From positions 1-64,000 of the forward strand of contig CAKTMC010000013.1 of assembly GCA_934573735.1 (NCBI GenBank): a DNA stretch of 64,000 bases, written 5' to 3'. The notes under the pieces are model-generated. The model was not told the DNA's origin. It worked only from the letters and a program-made list of their open reading frames with translations, and made no database searches. Source of the stretch: an uncultured Oscillospiraceae bacterium. GTDB taxonomy: Bacteria > Bacillota > Clostridia > Oscillospirales > Oscillospiraceae. The stretch's first letter is position 1; each line of letters begins with the position of its first letter. Positions 25,733 to 34,342 of the stretch are shown here, in pieces. The position numbers were made by a program, and so were the translations under genes.

Positions 25733-25824
25733 TGGCGCAGAAGGAGGGATTTGAACCCTCGCGCGCTTTATACACGCCTACTCCCTTAGCAGGGGAGCCC
25801 CTTCGGCCTCTTGGGTACTTCTGC
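25733..25824 (-). tRNA. tRNA-Ser (anticodon GCU)
   Basis: A 92-nt class II tRNA. The acceptor stem GCAGAAG/CTTCTGC is followed by discriminator G and an encoded CCA (25733-25735). The anticodon stem CTCCC/GGGAG encloses loop CTGCTAA, giving anticodon GCU for AGC/AGU codons. A long variable arm (after GGGAG) and a T arm with GGTTCAAATC fit serine tRNAs. A strong promoter (25838-25866) and a terminator (25675-25700) flank it. The ICE ends just downstream, but no duplicated tRNA 3' end was seen. Confidence 0.97.
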
Positions 25825-25837
25825 ATGCCGCTAAAGT

Positions 25838-25866
25838 ATGATAGCACAGCGGGGCGCGATTGTCAA
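25838..25866 (-). promoter_or_regulatory. Sigma-A promoter of tRNA-Ser
   Basis: On the minus strand TTGACA, 17 bases, TATCAT. The -10 box ends 14 bases before the tRNA 5' end, so transcription would start a few bases upstream of the mature tRNA. Confidence 0.88.
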
Positions 25867-25940
25867 GTTTTAATTTCTATTATGTGCAAATTTCCGGGGC
25901 GGGGCGGCGAAAAACAGGCAATAATCTATAAATGCTACAC

Positions 25941-25969
25941 TTGCTTTTTCACATTAAATCGGTTAAAAT
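25941..25969 (+). promoter_or_regulatory. Putative promoter of the sodium symporter gene
   Basis: TTGCTT, 17 bases, TAAAAT lies 52 bases upstream of the start codon of the NSS transporter gene. The rest of the space between the tRNA promoter and this gene is AT-rich with no other feature. Confidence 0.55.
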
Positions 25970-26020
25970 AACTTACCGTGAATTTTTATTCAAATTTCGC
26001 GTGAAATTATAGAAAGCAAG

Positions 26021-27385
26021 GTGATTTTCATGCAAAGAGAATCCTTCCGCTCCCGTCTCGGCTTCCTCCTCGTAAGCGCAGGCTGCGCAATCGGCATAGG
26101 TAATGTTTGGCGATTTCCCTACGTCACCGGCGAAAACGGCGGCGGCCTGTTTGTGCTTATCTATTTGATTTGCCTGCTCGTCATGGGCGTTCCCGTGCTC
26201 ACCATGGAGCTTGCCGTCGGTCGCGCCGGACGCAGCAGCGCCGTAAATGCCTACAAAAAGCTCGAAGGCTCCGGGCGCAAGTGGCATATTCACGGCTGGT
26301 TCTGTCTTATCGGCTGCATAGTCCTGATGATGTACTACACCACCGTCACGGGCTGGATGATAGATTATTTTATCAGATTTCTCTCCGGCAGCTTCCACGC
26401 CGGTATGGACACCGCCTCCGTCAGCGGCGAGTTCGGCGCGATGCTCTCAAATCCCCTCGAGATGGCGATCTGGACGGAGCTTGTTGTCGTGGTCGGCTTT
26501 ATAATCTGCTCCTTCGGGCTTCAGAACGGTCTGGAGCGCGTGAGCAAGCTTATGATGATCGCGCTGCTTATCCTCATTTTCGTTCTCGCCATACACAGCC
26601 TTACTCTCCCCGGCGCTGCCGAGGGCATGAGGTTTTATCTTCTCCCCTCGCTCGACTCCGTGCGTGAGGTCGGGCTTGGCTCCGTCATTACGGCTGCGAT
26701 GAATCAGGCCTTCTTTACGCTCAGCCTCGGCATCGGCGCTATGGAGATATTCGGCAGCTATATGTCCAAGGATCAGACCCTGCCCGGCGAGGCGGTACGC
26801 ATCTGCGCGCTCGACACCTTTGTTGCGCTGATGGCGGGTATCATAATCTTCCCGGCCTGCTTCTCCTTCGGCATCGAGACGGGGAACGGCCCTCCGCTGA
26901 TATTCCAGACCCTGCCCAACGTGTTTGTAAACATGGCGGGCGGCCGCTTCTGGGGTGCGCTGTTCTTCCTGTTCATGATTTTTGCGAGTATGTCCACGGT
27001 TCTGGCGGTTTTTGAGAACATCATAGCCGTCTGCATGGATACCTTCTCCTGGAGCCGCCGGAAGGCCGCTGTCATAAACGGCATTGCGCTGATGCTGCTC
27101 AGCCTGCCCTGCGTATTCGGCTATAACATCTGGAGTCACATCCACCCCATCGGCGCAAGGGATATTCTCGACAGTGAGGACTTTATAGTAAGCTCGCTGC
27201 TGCTGCCCATCGGCTCGCTTGTGTATCTGCTGTTTTGCGTGTCGAAATGGGGCTGGGGCTTTGACAAGTATCTCGCCGAGGCGAACGACGGCAAGGGGCT
27301 GAAGCTCTCGCCCAAGCTCAAGCCGTATTTCCAGTGGGTGCTCCCGATATTGATTTTGATAATCCTGCTTCAGGGGCTTCTGTGA
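26021..27385 (+). CDS. Neurotransmitter:sodium symporter (NSS/SNF) family transporter
   Basis: A 454-residue membrane protein with about 11-12 helices. The N-terminus RSRLGFLLVSAGCAIGIGNVWRFPYVTGENGGG is the hallmark of NSS proteins; it forms the unwound helix 1 with the sodium and substrate sites. Bacterial members import amino acids such as Leu, Trp or Tyr using sodium. The exact substrate cannot be read from sequence. AAGGTGATTTTC precedes the ATG. A perfect 12-bp terminator follows. Single-gene unit. Confidence 0.93.
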   Translation: MIFMQRESFRSRLGFLLVSAGCAIGIGNVWRFPYVTGENGGGLFVLIYLICLLVMGVPVLTMELAVGRAGRSSAVNAYKKLEGSGRKWHIHGWFCLIGCIVLMMYYTTVTGWMIDYFIRFLSGSFHAGMDTASVSGEFGAMLSNPLEMAIWTELVVVVGFIICSFGLQNGLERVSKLMMIALLILIFVLAIHSLTLPGAAEGMRFYLLPSLDSVREVGLGSVITAAMNQAFFTLSLGIGAMEIFGSYMSKDQTLPGEAVRICALDTFVALMAGIIIFPACFSFGIETGNGPPLIFQTLPNVFVNMAGGRFWGALFFLFMIFASMSTVLAVFENIIAVCMDTFSWSRRKAAVINGIALMLLSLPCVFGYNIWSHIHPIGARDILDSEDFIVSSLLLPIGSLVYLLFCVSKWGWGFDKYLAEANDGKGLKLSPKLKPYFQWVLPILILIILLQGLL

Positions 27386-27409
27386 TTATTTAATAATATT
27401 AAAAGCTTG

Positions 27410-27443
27410 ACGGCAGAACCGTGTATGCGGTTCTGCCGTTTTG
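27410..27443 (+). terminator. Terminator of the symporter gene
   Basis: A perfect 12-bp stem, ACGGCAGAACCG/CGGTTCTGCCGT, with a six-base loop followed by TTTT, 25 bases after the stop codon. Confidence 0.9.
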
Positions 27444-27509
27444 CTATGCTTAAAGCTTCCCCTTTAGGGGGAAGCCAAGTAAAAAACATAAAATATATGA
27501 TAGGGAAGC

Positions 27510-28865
27510 TTAGCTTTTCAGGCGCTTTTTGCGGGCGTAGCCGAAGTAATACGCGATAAAGGCGATATCCGTCAGCGCCCAGGTCAGAGGATAGCTTGCG
27601 GCAACGGCCTGGATGCTGTTCCAATGCGGGACGGCGGTATATATCCAGACTACTCGCGCAAGACAAATACCCGTTGCGGTAATAAGCGTCGGCACAAGGG
27701 TATCGCCCGCGCCGCGCAGACCGCCGCCGAAAATCTCGATAGGCACATAAAGAAAATAACACGGTGCCATAAAGCTGAGTATCCCGAGCGCTATGGACAT
27801 GACCGCCTCGTCCTCTACAAAGAGCGCGAAGAAGTAGCGCCCGACAAGCAGGAACATACAGGATATGAAAATCGTTGTGCCCATGCAAAGCAGCATACAG
27901 TCGCGCATACTCTCACGCACTCTCGCATAAAGTCCCGCGCCGTAGTTCTGCCCGACAAAGGTCATGAGAGAGATACTGAAGGCGCTCAAAACCAGCCAGT
28001 TGAAGGCGTCGAGCTTGTTCATCGCAACCCATGCGGCAACGGTATCGGTGCCAAGCTTATTTATCGCGGCGGTTATTATCATGTTCGAGACGGAATACAG
28101 CACCGCCTGCAGACCTGCGGGCAGTCCTATATGCACGGCGCGGCGCATCATGCGACCCTCAACACGCAGCCTTTTAAGCTCCAGCCTATAGCTCTCGCGG
28201 CTGCGCATGAGACTGCGGCAGACGAGCACGGCGCTGATGAGCTGAGCGATGCTCGTCGCTATCGCAACACCCTCGACCGCAAGCTTGAATACGAGCACTG
28301 CGACAATGTCCATCACGACGTTGAGCAAACAGCATATGATAAGAAAATACAGCGGGCGCTTTGAGTCTCCGACGGCGCGGAGAATTGCGGAGCCCATATT
28401 ATATATCATGCCCGGAACCATCGCCATGAAGATGATGCGAAGATAGCGCGTGGAGTCGATTATCGTGTCCTCCGGGGTCTTGAGCAGACGCAGGAGCGTC
28501 GGCGCGGAGATAACGCCTGCAATTGTCATCACGGCGCCGCAGACAGCGGCGAAGATTATCGCCGTCTGCACGGCCTTGCTCACGTCCTCATGGTCGTTTG
28601 CGCCGTAATACTGCGCGATAATGACCGTCGCGCCGGAGCAGAGCCCGGTAAAGAAGCCGATGATGAGGTCAAGTATCTGCGAGGCGGAGCCGCCGACCGC
28701 CGCAAGCGCGGTTTTGCCGACAAAGCGGCCGACGATGACCGCGTCCGCCATGTTATATAGCTGCTGGAACAGCATGCCGAGCAGCACCGGGAAGAAGAAG
28801 CTCAAAAGCTGCTTCAAAATGCTGCCTTCGGTTATTGCGTTGTGTTGTATTCTCTGAGTACTCAT
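27510..28865 (-). CDS. MATE-family multidrug/metabolite exporter
   Basis: A 451-residue protein with twelve membrane segments in two homologous halves. The N-terminal LSFFFPVLLGMLFQQLYNMADAVIVGRFVG and the repeat LVNKLDAF-like NKLDAFNWLVLSAFS segment fit the MATE (MepA/DinF-like) family, which exports cationic compounds in exchange for Na+ or H+. The substrate is unknown. The ribosome binding site before the ATG at 28865 is weak. Its 3' end lies about 70 bases from the symporter terminator, so the two genes converge. Confidence 0.93.
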   Translation of the reverse strand: MSTQRIQHNAITEGSILKQLLSFFFPVLLGMLFQQLYNMADAVIVGRFVGKTALAAVGGSASQILDLIIGFFTGLCSGATVIIAQYYGANDHEDVSKAVQTAIIFAAVCGAVMTIAGVISAPTLLRLLKTPEDTIIDSTRYLRIIFMAMVPGMIYNMGSAILRAVGDSKRPLYFLIICCLLNVVMDIVAVLVFKLAVEGVAIATSIAQLISAVLVCRSLMRSRESYRLELKRLRVEGRMMRRAVHIGLPAGLQAVLYSVSNMIITAAINKLGTDTVAAWVAMNKLDAFNWLVLSAFSISLMTFVGQNYGAGLYARVRESMRDCMLLCMGTTIFISCMFLLVGRYFFALFVEDEAVMSIALGILSFMAPCYFLYVPIEIFGGGLRGAGDTLVPTLITATGICLARVVWIYTAVPHWNSIQAVAASYPLTWALTDIAFIAYYFGYARKKRLKS

Positions 28866-29125
28866 ATCAGTTCAAACCCGGCTTTTGCCGCTCCTTTGTG
28901 TAGTTATCGGGCACATATGTTATCATATCCGCAGGTAAAAGGCAAGGCAGGAATGCGCTGATTTTAATAACTATTTGCTGCTTTTTTTGTGCAGGATTTT
29001 AATATTGGGGAACACCAGAGTCAAAGCTGCCGCAAGGTCTGACACTGCTCCGCGTCCAAGCTCGGCGCGCCCATCTCTCTTCGAGGTACTTCCTCCTAAA
29101 AGGGGGGAAGCTTTTCGGTAATATC

Positions 29126-30088
29126 TTAGCCGTTTACGACATTCTGCGGCTTACCCTCACAGAATGCGCGGATATTTTCAACCGTGCAGTCCATAATACG
29201 CTGGCGGCTCTCCTTGGGCGCCCAGCTTATATGCGGCGTAATTATGCAATTTTTCGCCCCGAGCAGCGGATTATCGGCGCTTATCGGCTCGGATGCCACG
29301 ACGTCAAGCCCTGCGGCGTAGACCTTGCCGGAGTTGAGCGCATCCGCCAGATCCTGCTCGACTATCAGAGGGCCGCGGCTGTTATTGATGATGATAACGC
29401 CGTCCTTCATCTTATCTATTGTGTCGCGGTTTATTATCCCGCGCGTTGCCGGGAACAGCGGGCAGTGCAGCGATATGACGTCTGCGCGGCGCAGAAGCTC
29501 ATCAAGCTCCACATATTCGGCGATGGCCGCGCCCTCCTCGCAGCGGCTGCGGTTATATGCAATGACCTCCATGCCGAGCGCACGCGCAATGCGTCCGACG
29601 CTCTGACCGATGCGACCGAAGCCGACGATGCCCATGGTCTTGCCCGCAAGCTCGATCATCGGATAATCCCAGAAGGTCCATTCGCCGCAGTCCGCCCAGC
29701 GTCCGGCATGGACAGCCTCGGAGTGGTGCGCCGCGTGACCGCAAATCTCAAGCAGCAGCGCGATAGCAAACTGCGCAACGGAGGCTGTGCCGTAGCTCGG
29801 CACGTTTGAAACGGGTATGCCCTTTTCGCGGGCATATGTATAATCTATCGGGTCAAAGCCCGTGGCCTGAACCGTGATATATTTCACCTTCGGGCAGGCG
29901 TCCAAGACGCGGCGCGTAATGGGCGTTTTATTTGCAACTACTATCTCGGCATCGCCGATGCGGCGGATTATCTCCTCCTCGTCGTGTGTGCTGTGCTCAT
30001 ATATCTCCACCTCGCCGAGCTCACGCAATGCGTCCCAGCTCAGGTCGCCCGGATTTTCGGTATAGCCGTCGATAACAGAAATTTTCAT
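29126..30088 (-). CDS. D-2-hydroxyacid dehydrogenase (glycerate/hydroxypyruvate type)
   Basis: A 320-residue NAD-dependent oxidoreductase. The Rossmann motif is GIVGFGRIG at about residue 153. The catalytic triad is expected at an Arg in NNSRGPL, a Glu in VASEP and His in TPHISWAPKE. The WAPKE end of the last motif is typical of hydroxypyruvate/glycerate dehydrogenases. GGAGTAAAGC precedes the ATG. It is followed 34 bases upstream by the hexokinase gene on the same strand, so an operon linking glucose phosphorylation with serine/glycerate metabolism is possible. Confidence 0.9.
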   Translation of the reverse strand: MKISVIDGYTENPGDLSWDALRELGEVEIYEHSTHDEEEIIRRIGDAEIVVANKTPITRRVLDACPKVKYITVQATGFDPIDYTYAREKGIPVSNVPSYGTASVAQFAIALLLEICGHAAHHSEAVHAGRWADCGEWTFWDYPMIELAGKTMGIVGFGRIGQSVGRIARALGMEVIAYNRSRCEEGAAIAEYVELDELLRRADVISLHCPLFPATRGIINRDTIDKMKDGVIIINNSRGPLIVEQDLADALNSGKVYAAGLDVVASEPISADNPLLGAKNCIITPHISWAPKESRQRIMDCTVENIRAFCEGKPQNVVNG

Positions 30089-30122
30089 GCTTTACTCCAT
30101 TATATATTATATTTAATATTTA

Positions 30123-31385
30123 TTATCTATTCAGCAGCGCTGCGGCGGCGGAGCCGGGCAGGGTCGTCTCCTCGCTGAGCTTCAGGACGACGTGACGGCC
30201 GAGACGCGCCGCGATCTCATCCCTGAGAAGCTTTTCGAGCATGGGACGGTAGTGCCGGCTTTTCTGCACGAGCGAGCCCTCGGCGCAGACGCAGGCGGGC
30301 TTTTCCGCGCTCTCGCCTGCCCCGGTCAGCAATAGCATAGCCCCGATGCAGGCGCACATACAGCGCGCAGAGCGCTCAAACATCGCAAGACACAGCGTTT
30401 TTATAAGCTCCGCATCATCCGGAGCTGCGCAAAGCGCCTCCATGCCCTCGCCGCTTGCCCATGCGTCGATAACCGCGGAGTCGATGCGATTTAGCTCCCG
30501 CACCCTCCCGGCGCAGTGCGCCGACAGTAAACCATCCTCGGCGGCCTGACGCAGCATCAGGCGCGTAAGCTCGCCGAGATAAACCCCGGCGGTCATTTTC
30601 TCAAAAAACTTGTGACCGGGATCCTTGCTCTGCGCGTCGAGCAGCAGATCGAACTTGCCGCGCGGCAGACCCGCATACATTCCGCATTCGAGGTTTACGA
30701 GTATCTCGCCCGGCTCGTCGCGCCCGAGCTTTTTGATGTCGCGGTAGGGCACGGCGCAGCAGGTGTTCGTCCCCGTGCCGCTGACCTGACCGAAAAAGCC
30801 GCTGTAGCGCGACTTATCCAGCAGCGCCGAGCCGCCGAGCAGAACCGCGACGGTGTCGTTGAGTATAACAAAGCTCTTGCCGCTGATGCCGCGGCGGGCA
30901 AGCTCCGCCATGAGCGACTCGCCGACGAGCTGACCCTCGCAGCCGCGCACCGTGACCTCCTTGTCGATGCGCACGACGCGGCCGTCGATGTCGGGCGTGA
31001 CCTCGGCGGTGTAGGAAAAGCAGAAGCCGATGCACTCGGCTCTGTCCATAAGCGGCTCGATGCCGTCCGCGACAAAGGAGATGAACTCCTCCCAGCTCAC
31101 AGGTGCGGCGACTCCGGGCATGGGGCACTTTTTAAGCTCCTCTACCACGCAGCCGGAGTCCGTAAAGGTCACGAGTGCGCGGCGGAAGTTTGTCCCGCCC
31201 GCGTCGATAACCGCGGCGGGCACGCCGAGCGGCACTGCTCCCGCGTTTTTGAGATAGGTCGGTATCATGGGCATATCGGATTTTTCGCCCGCGAGACCGC
31301 GGCGCATATCCTCGAGCATTGCCGGAGCGTAGCTTACGGGGTCAATGCTCTCCGGCGACATACCGTATTTGTTCAGAAAATCCAT
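30123..31385 (-). CDS. Eukaryotic-type hexokinase family protein
   Basis: A 420-residue sugar kinase of the hexokinase (not ROK) type. An ATP-phosphate loop IDAGGTNFRRALV sits at about 60-72. A sugar-binding and catalytic Asp lies in FVILNDTVAVLLGG, and the second phosphate motif is GQVSGTGTNTCCAV. The C-terminal CAEGSLVQKSRHY adenosine-loop region is also present. It should phosphorylate glucose or a related hexose in the cytoplasm. CGGAGAAAAAC precedes the ATG. This family is uncommon in bacteria but does occur in Clostridia. Confidence 0.88.
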   Translation of the reverse strand: MDFLNKYGMSPESIDPVSYAPAMLEDMRRGLAGEKSDMPMIPTYLKNAGAVPLGVPAAVIDAGGTNFRRALVTFTDSGCVVEELKKCPMPGVAAPVSWEEFISFVADGIEPLMDRAECIGFCFSYTAEVTPDIDGRVVRIDKEVTVRGCEGQLVGESLMAELARRGISGKSFVILNDTVAVLLGGSALLDKSRYSGFFGQVSGTGTNTCCAVPYRDIKKLGRDEPGEILVNLECGMYAGLPRGKFDLLLDAQSKDPGHKFFEKMTAGVYLGELTRLMLRQAAEDGLLSAHCAGRVRELNRIDSAVIDAWASGEGMEALCAAPDDAELIKTLCLAMFERSARCMCACIGAMLLLTGAGESAEKPACVCAEGSLVQKSRHYRPMLEKLLRDEIAARLGRHVVLKLSEETTLPGSAAAALLNR

Positions 31386-31438
31386 GTTTTTCTCCGTTTC
31401 GATGTTGATATTGGACGGCTGAGTTTTTTTGTGTTTGT

Positions 31439-31683
31439 GTACTTGGCTCCCCCTTTAGGGGAGCTGGCGAGCGACAGCGAGACTGAGAGGTCGCCGGGGC
31501 TATGGGAGTGCCAATAGGGAAAAGAATGGTCGGGGTGCGTTCTGTCTTTTCCGGTCTGCACCGTGTCCGAGTCCGGAGACCCCTTCGGCGCTTCGCGCCA
31601 CTTCCCCTAAAAGGGGCAGCGCCCTGCGGGGCGGGGGTAAACCCCTCAGGCGCTCCGCGCCAGCTCCCCCTGAAGGGGAAGCC
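31439..31683. repeat. Intergenic hairpin repeat, family R2, copy 1
   Basis: The gap between hexokinase and ydcF-like genes (31386-31705) has no gene. It holds a composite repeat: a CTCCCCCTTTAGGGGAG hairpin, a GGAAAAGA/TCTTTTCC inverted repeat (31518-31525/31545-31552), the tract ggagaccccttcggcgct, a second CTTCCCCTAAAAGGGG hairpin and a third CCCCCTGAAGGGG. Closely similar blocks recur at 52260-52480 and 52700-52860. Short pieces occur near 27457 and 29085. Confidence 0.8.
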
Positions 31684-31705
31684 AACGGGGGGTGCGGTGC
31701 CCCAT

Positions 31706-32443
31706 TCAATTCCCCAGAACCCAGAGGTGGGTCACGCCGAAGGCCTCGCGGATGAAGAAATTCAGCGTTACCACCGGGTAATCCGGAGCGCCGGCGACTC
31801 CTGCCGCGGTGACGCCGAGCTTTTTTGACATCTCCTTTGCGCGGTACAAATGATAGCTGCTTGACACTATCGCGACATTATCTATCGGACTATCGCCGCG
31901 CTCGCGTATTATTCTATACGAAAACTCAAGGTTTTCCATCGTAGAGGTCGATTTATCCTCCATTATCACCCGCTCCGGCGCGACGCCGCGGGCGGTGAGC
32001 CAGTCATACATCGCCTGCGCCTCGCTCATATCCTCGCCCTGACCCTGACCGCCGCTGACTATGGCGACGGACTCGGGATAGCTCTCAAGATAATCGAGCG
32101 CGCCCTCAAGCCTGTTTGTAAGCGACAGAGAGGGCTTTGAGCCGTGTACGGCAGCGCCGAGGACGACAAGGTATTTTCTCCCCGGCTCCTTATCCGTGCG
32201 GGCGTTTGCAACGATGGGTATCTCCACAAGGCAAAAATACATAAGCCCCAGACACACGAGAGCCGTCACGGCGCGCCAAGCCCCCTGCGGCAAAAAGCGG
32301 TGCAGCACTATGAGCGCCGCGGCAAAGCCCAGAGTATAGCCTATATACGCATAGCCGCGCATCGCAAAGCGGAAAAACAGCGCCGCCGCCAGCAGCGCTC
32401 CAGTCCAGAGCGCCCAATGCGGTATATTTTTAAGCTCGCTCAT
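31706..32443 (-). CDS. YdcF/SanA-like DUF218 membrane protein
   Basis: A 245-residue protein starting MSELKN, with GGAGGAGCTGAACGG upstream. It has three or four N-terminal membrane helices (about 10-85), then a DUF218 domain with LVVLGAAVHGSKPSLSLTNRLEGAL and SGGQGQGEDMSEA, and a YHLYRAKEM helix. Members such as SanA and ElyC affect envelope integrity, but the reaction is not defined. The start overlaps the ABC-F stop (ATGA), so the two are translationally coupled. Confidence 0.88.
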   Translation of the reverse strand: MSELKNIPHWALWTGALLAAALFFRFAMRGYAYIGYTLGFAAALIVLHRFLPQGAWRAVTALVCLGLMYFCLVEIPIVANARTDKEPGRKYLVVLGAAVHGSKPSLSLTNRLEGALDYLESYPESVAIVSGGQGQGEDMSEAQAMYDWLTARGVAPERVIMEDKSTSTMENLEFSYRIIRERGDSPIDNVAIVSSSYHLYRAKEMSKKLGVTAAGVAGAPDYPVVTLNFFIREAFGVTHLWVLGN

Positions 32444-34317
32444 CCGTTCAGCTCCTCCCACTTTTCGTAAAGCTCCATAAGCTCATTTTCAAGCGCCTCG
32501 CGCTGCTCCGAAAGCTCCATGAGCTTTTGATAATCGCTGCCGTTTTCCTCCGCCTCCGCGTCAAGCTCCGCTATCCTGGCCTCAAGCCTCGATATCTCAC
32601 GCTCGACCTTTGCAATGGCCTTATCATTGCCGGGGACGGGCTTTTTTCTTTGCTCGGTCTTCGGCTCCTTCTTTTTCTGCGCGGCGCGCTCATTCTGGCG
32701 GAAGCTTTCCTGACGCTCACGCCAGCGGCAAAAATCGCTGTAGCCGCCGCGAAAATCCGTTATATGCCCATCGGACAGCGCCCAGATGCGCGTGGCAAAT
32801 TTCTCGATAAAATATCTGTCATGCGAGACGAAAAGCAGCGTCTGCTCATAGTCCGAGAGCGCGTCCTCCATCCACTCGCGGCTTGCAATATCGAGATGGT
32901 TTGTCGGCTCGTCAAGTATCAGAAAATTTATATCCGAGCCCATGAGCATACACAGGCGCAGACGGCTCTTTTCGCCGCCCGAGAGCGTCCCGACCGGAGT
33001 GAAAACGTCCTCCCCGCGAAAGCCGAAGGCTGCAAGCCGGTCACGCGCCTCCTGCGGCTGACAGCGGCAGTCATACAGCATGGTATCGTATGCCGAGCGC
33101 TCCGGCACCGAGAAGCTTACCATCTGCGGCAGATATGCCGTGCGCACCGCGGGTCCGCGATACAGATAGCCCGCGTCCGGCGTCTCCTCGCCCATTATGA
33201 GCTTTACGAGCGTGGATTTACCCGTGCCGTTATCTCCGATGAGGGCTATGCGCTCCCCGCCGGCGACGGAAAGCTCCAGATCCGAAAACAGCTCCCTTTC
33301 TCCGAAGCCCTTGCTCAGCCCGGATATGACAAGCACCTCATCGCCCTCAAAGTCCCGCTCACGGAACTTGACGGAGAGCTTTTTCTGCTCGCTGGGCTTT
33401 TCGCTGTGCGAGAGCTTTTCTATGCGCTTTTCCATGGAGAAGGCGCGCTTGTGGAGCTTATCGTTGCCCATGAACGCCCAGAGGTGCATCTGCTCGGCGG
33501 CGCGGGTAAGCTGCTCGATTTTTGCCTGATCCTTTTCGTATCTGCGCAGCTTTTCCTCAAAGCGCCGCTGACGCTCCTCAAGATAAAAGCTGTAGCCGCC
33601 GGAATACAGCTCCGCCCTGCCGTCCACTATCTCGATGCAGCGCTGAGCCACGCGGTCGATAAACCAGCGGTCGTGGCTTATCGAGAGCACCGTGCCCTTG
33701 AAGTGCAGAAGATAGTCCTCAAGCCACTCGGTCGCGTGCAGGTCAAGGTGGTTTGTCGGCTCGTCAAGCAGAAGTATATCCGTGTCCTCAAGAATGAGCC
33801 TTGCAAGGTTTACGCGGGTCTTTTCGCCGCCGGAGAGCGACTCAAACTCCTGCTCACGCATCGCGGCGGGGATATCCAGACCGTTTGCGACGCGGTTTCG
33901 CGCCGTGTCCATGTCGTAGCCGCCGAGACGGCGAAAATCCTCGCTGAGTCTGTCGTATTCGCCCAGAAGCGCCTGAGACTGGTCAGTCTCCATCATCAGA
34001 GCCAGCTCCTCCAGACGCGCGCTTATATCGTATAGTCTGCGGTGCGCGGAGCGGAGCACGTCCTCCGTCGTCCAGCCCTCGGGGTAGACGGGTATCTGCG
34101 ATATGAGCCCGAGCCGCTTTCCAGGCGCGAGCATGACCTCGCCCTCGTCATAGCCTATCTCGCCTGCGAGTATGCGGAAAAGCGTGGTCTTGCCGCAGCC
34201 GTTGTGACCGAGTATGCCGACGCGCTCGCCGGAGTTTACGTTGAAGCTCAGTCCGTCCAGTATATTCTTGCCGAGCTCAAAGGATTTTACCAGTGAGTTC
34301 ACCGAAATGTCTATCAT
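32440..34317 (-). CDS. ABC-F family ribosome-associated ATPase
   Basis: A 625-residue soluble protein from MIDISVNSLVKSF. Two ABC domains carry Walker A GHNGCGKTT and GDNGTGKST, signature LSGGEKTR and LSGGEKSR, and Walker B LLLDEPTNHLDL and LILDEPTNHLDI. They are joined by a long charged inter-domain linker. The C-terminus is a coiled coil rich in Lys and Glu. ABC-F proteins act at the ribosomal E site. The coiled-coil end makes Uup/YfmR/YdiF the nearest types. A resistance subtype cannot be excluded. Start chosen by AGGCAGGACTGT. Confidence 0.9.
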   Translation of the reverse strand: MIDISVNSLVKSFELGKNILDGLSFNVNSGERVGILGHNGCGKTTLFRILAGEIGYDEGEVMLAPGKRLGLISQIPVYPEGWTTEDVLRSAHRRLYDISARLEELALMMETDQSQALLGEYDRLSEDFRRLGGYDMDTARNRVANGLDIPAAMREQEFESLSGGEKTRVNLARLILEDTDILLLDEPTNHLDLHATEWLEDYLLHFKGTVLSISHDRWFIDRVAQRCIEIVDGRAELYSGGYSFYLEERQRRFEEKLRRYEKDQAKIEQLTRAAEQMHLWAFMGNDKLHKRAFSMEKRIEKLSHSEKPSEQKKLSVKFRERDFEGDEVLVISGLSKGFGERELFSDLELSVAGGERIALIGDNGTGKSTLVKLIMGEETPDAGYLYRGPAVRTAYLPQMVSFSVPERSAYDTMLYDCRCQPQEARDRLAAFGFRGEDVFTPVGTLSGGEKSRLRLCMLMGSDINFLILDEPTNHLDIASREWMEDALSDYEQTLLFVSHDRYFIEKFATRIWALSDGHITDFRGGYSDFCRWRERQESFRQNERAAQKKKEPKTEQRKKPVPGNDKAIAKVEREISRLEARIAELDAEAEENGSDYQKLMELSEQREALENELMELYEKWEELNG

Positions 34318-34342
34318 AATACAGTCCTGCCTTGAATTTATA

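Noticed and set aside
25733..25824. tRNA-Ser 3' end as the ICE attachment site
   Set aside because: No duplicated tRNA 3' segment was found between the tRNA and the ICE, and a terminator and leader separate them. The other end is outside the window, so this cannot be confirmed.
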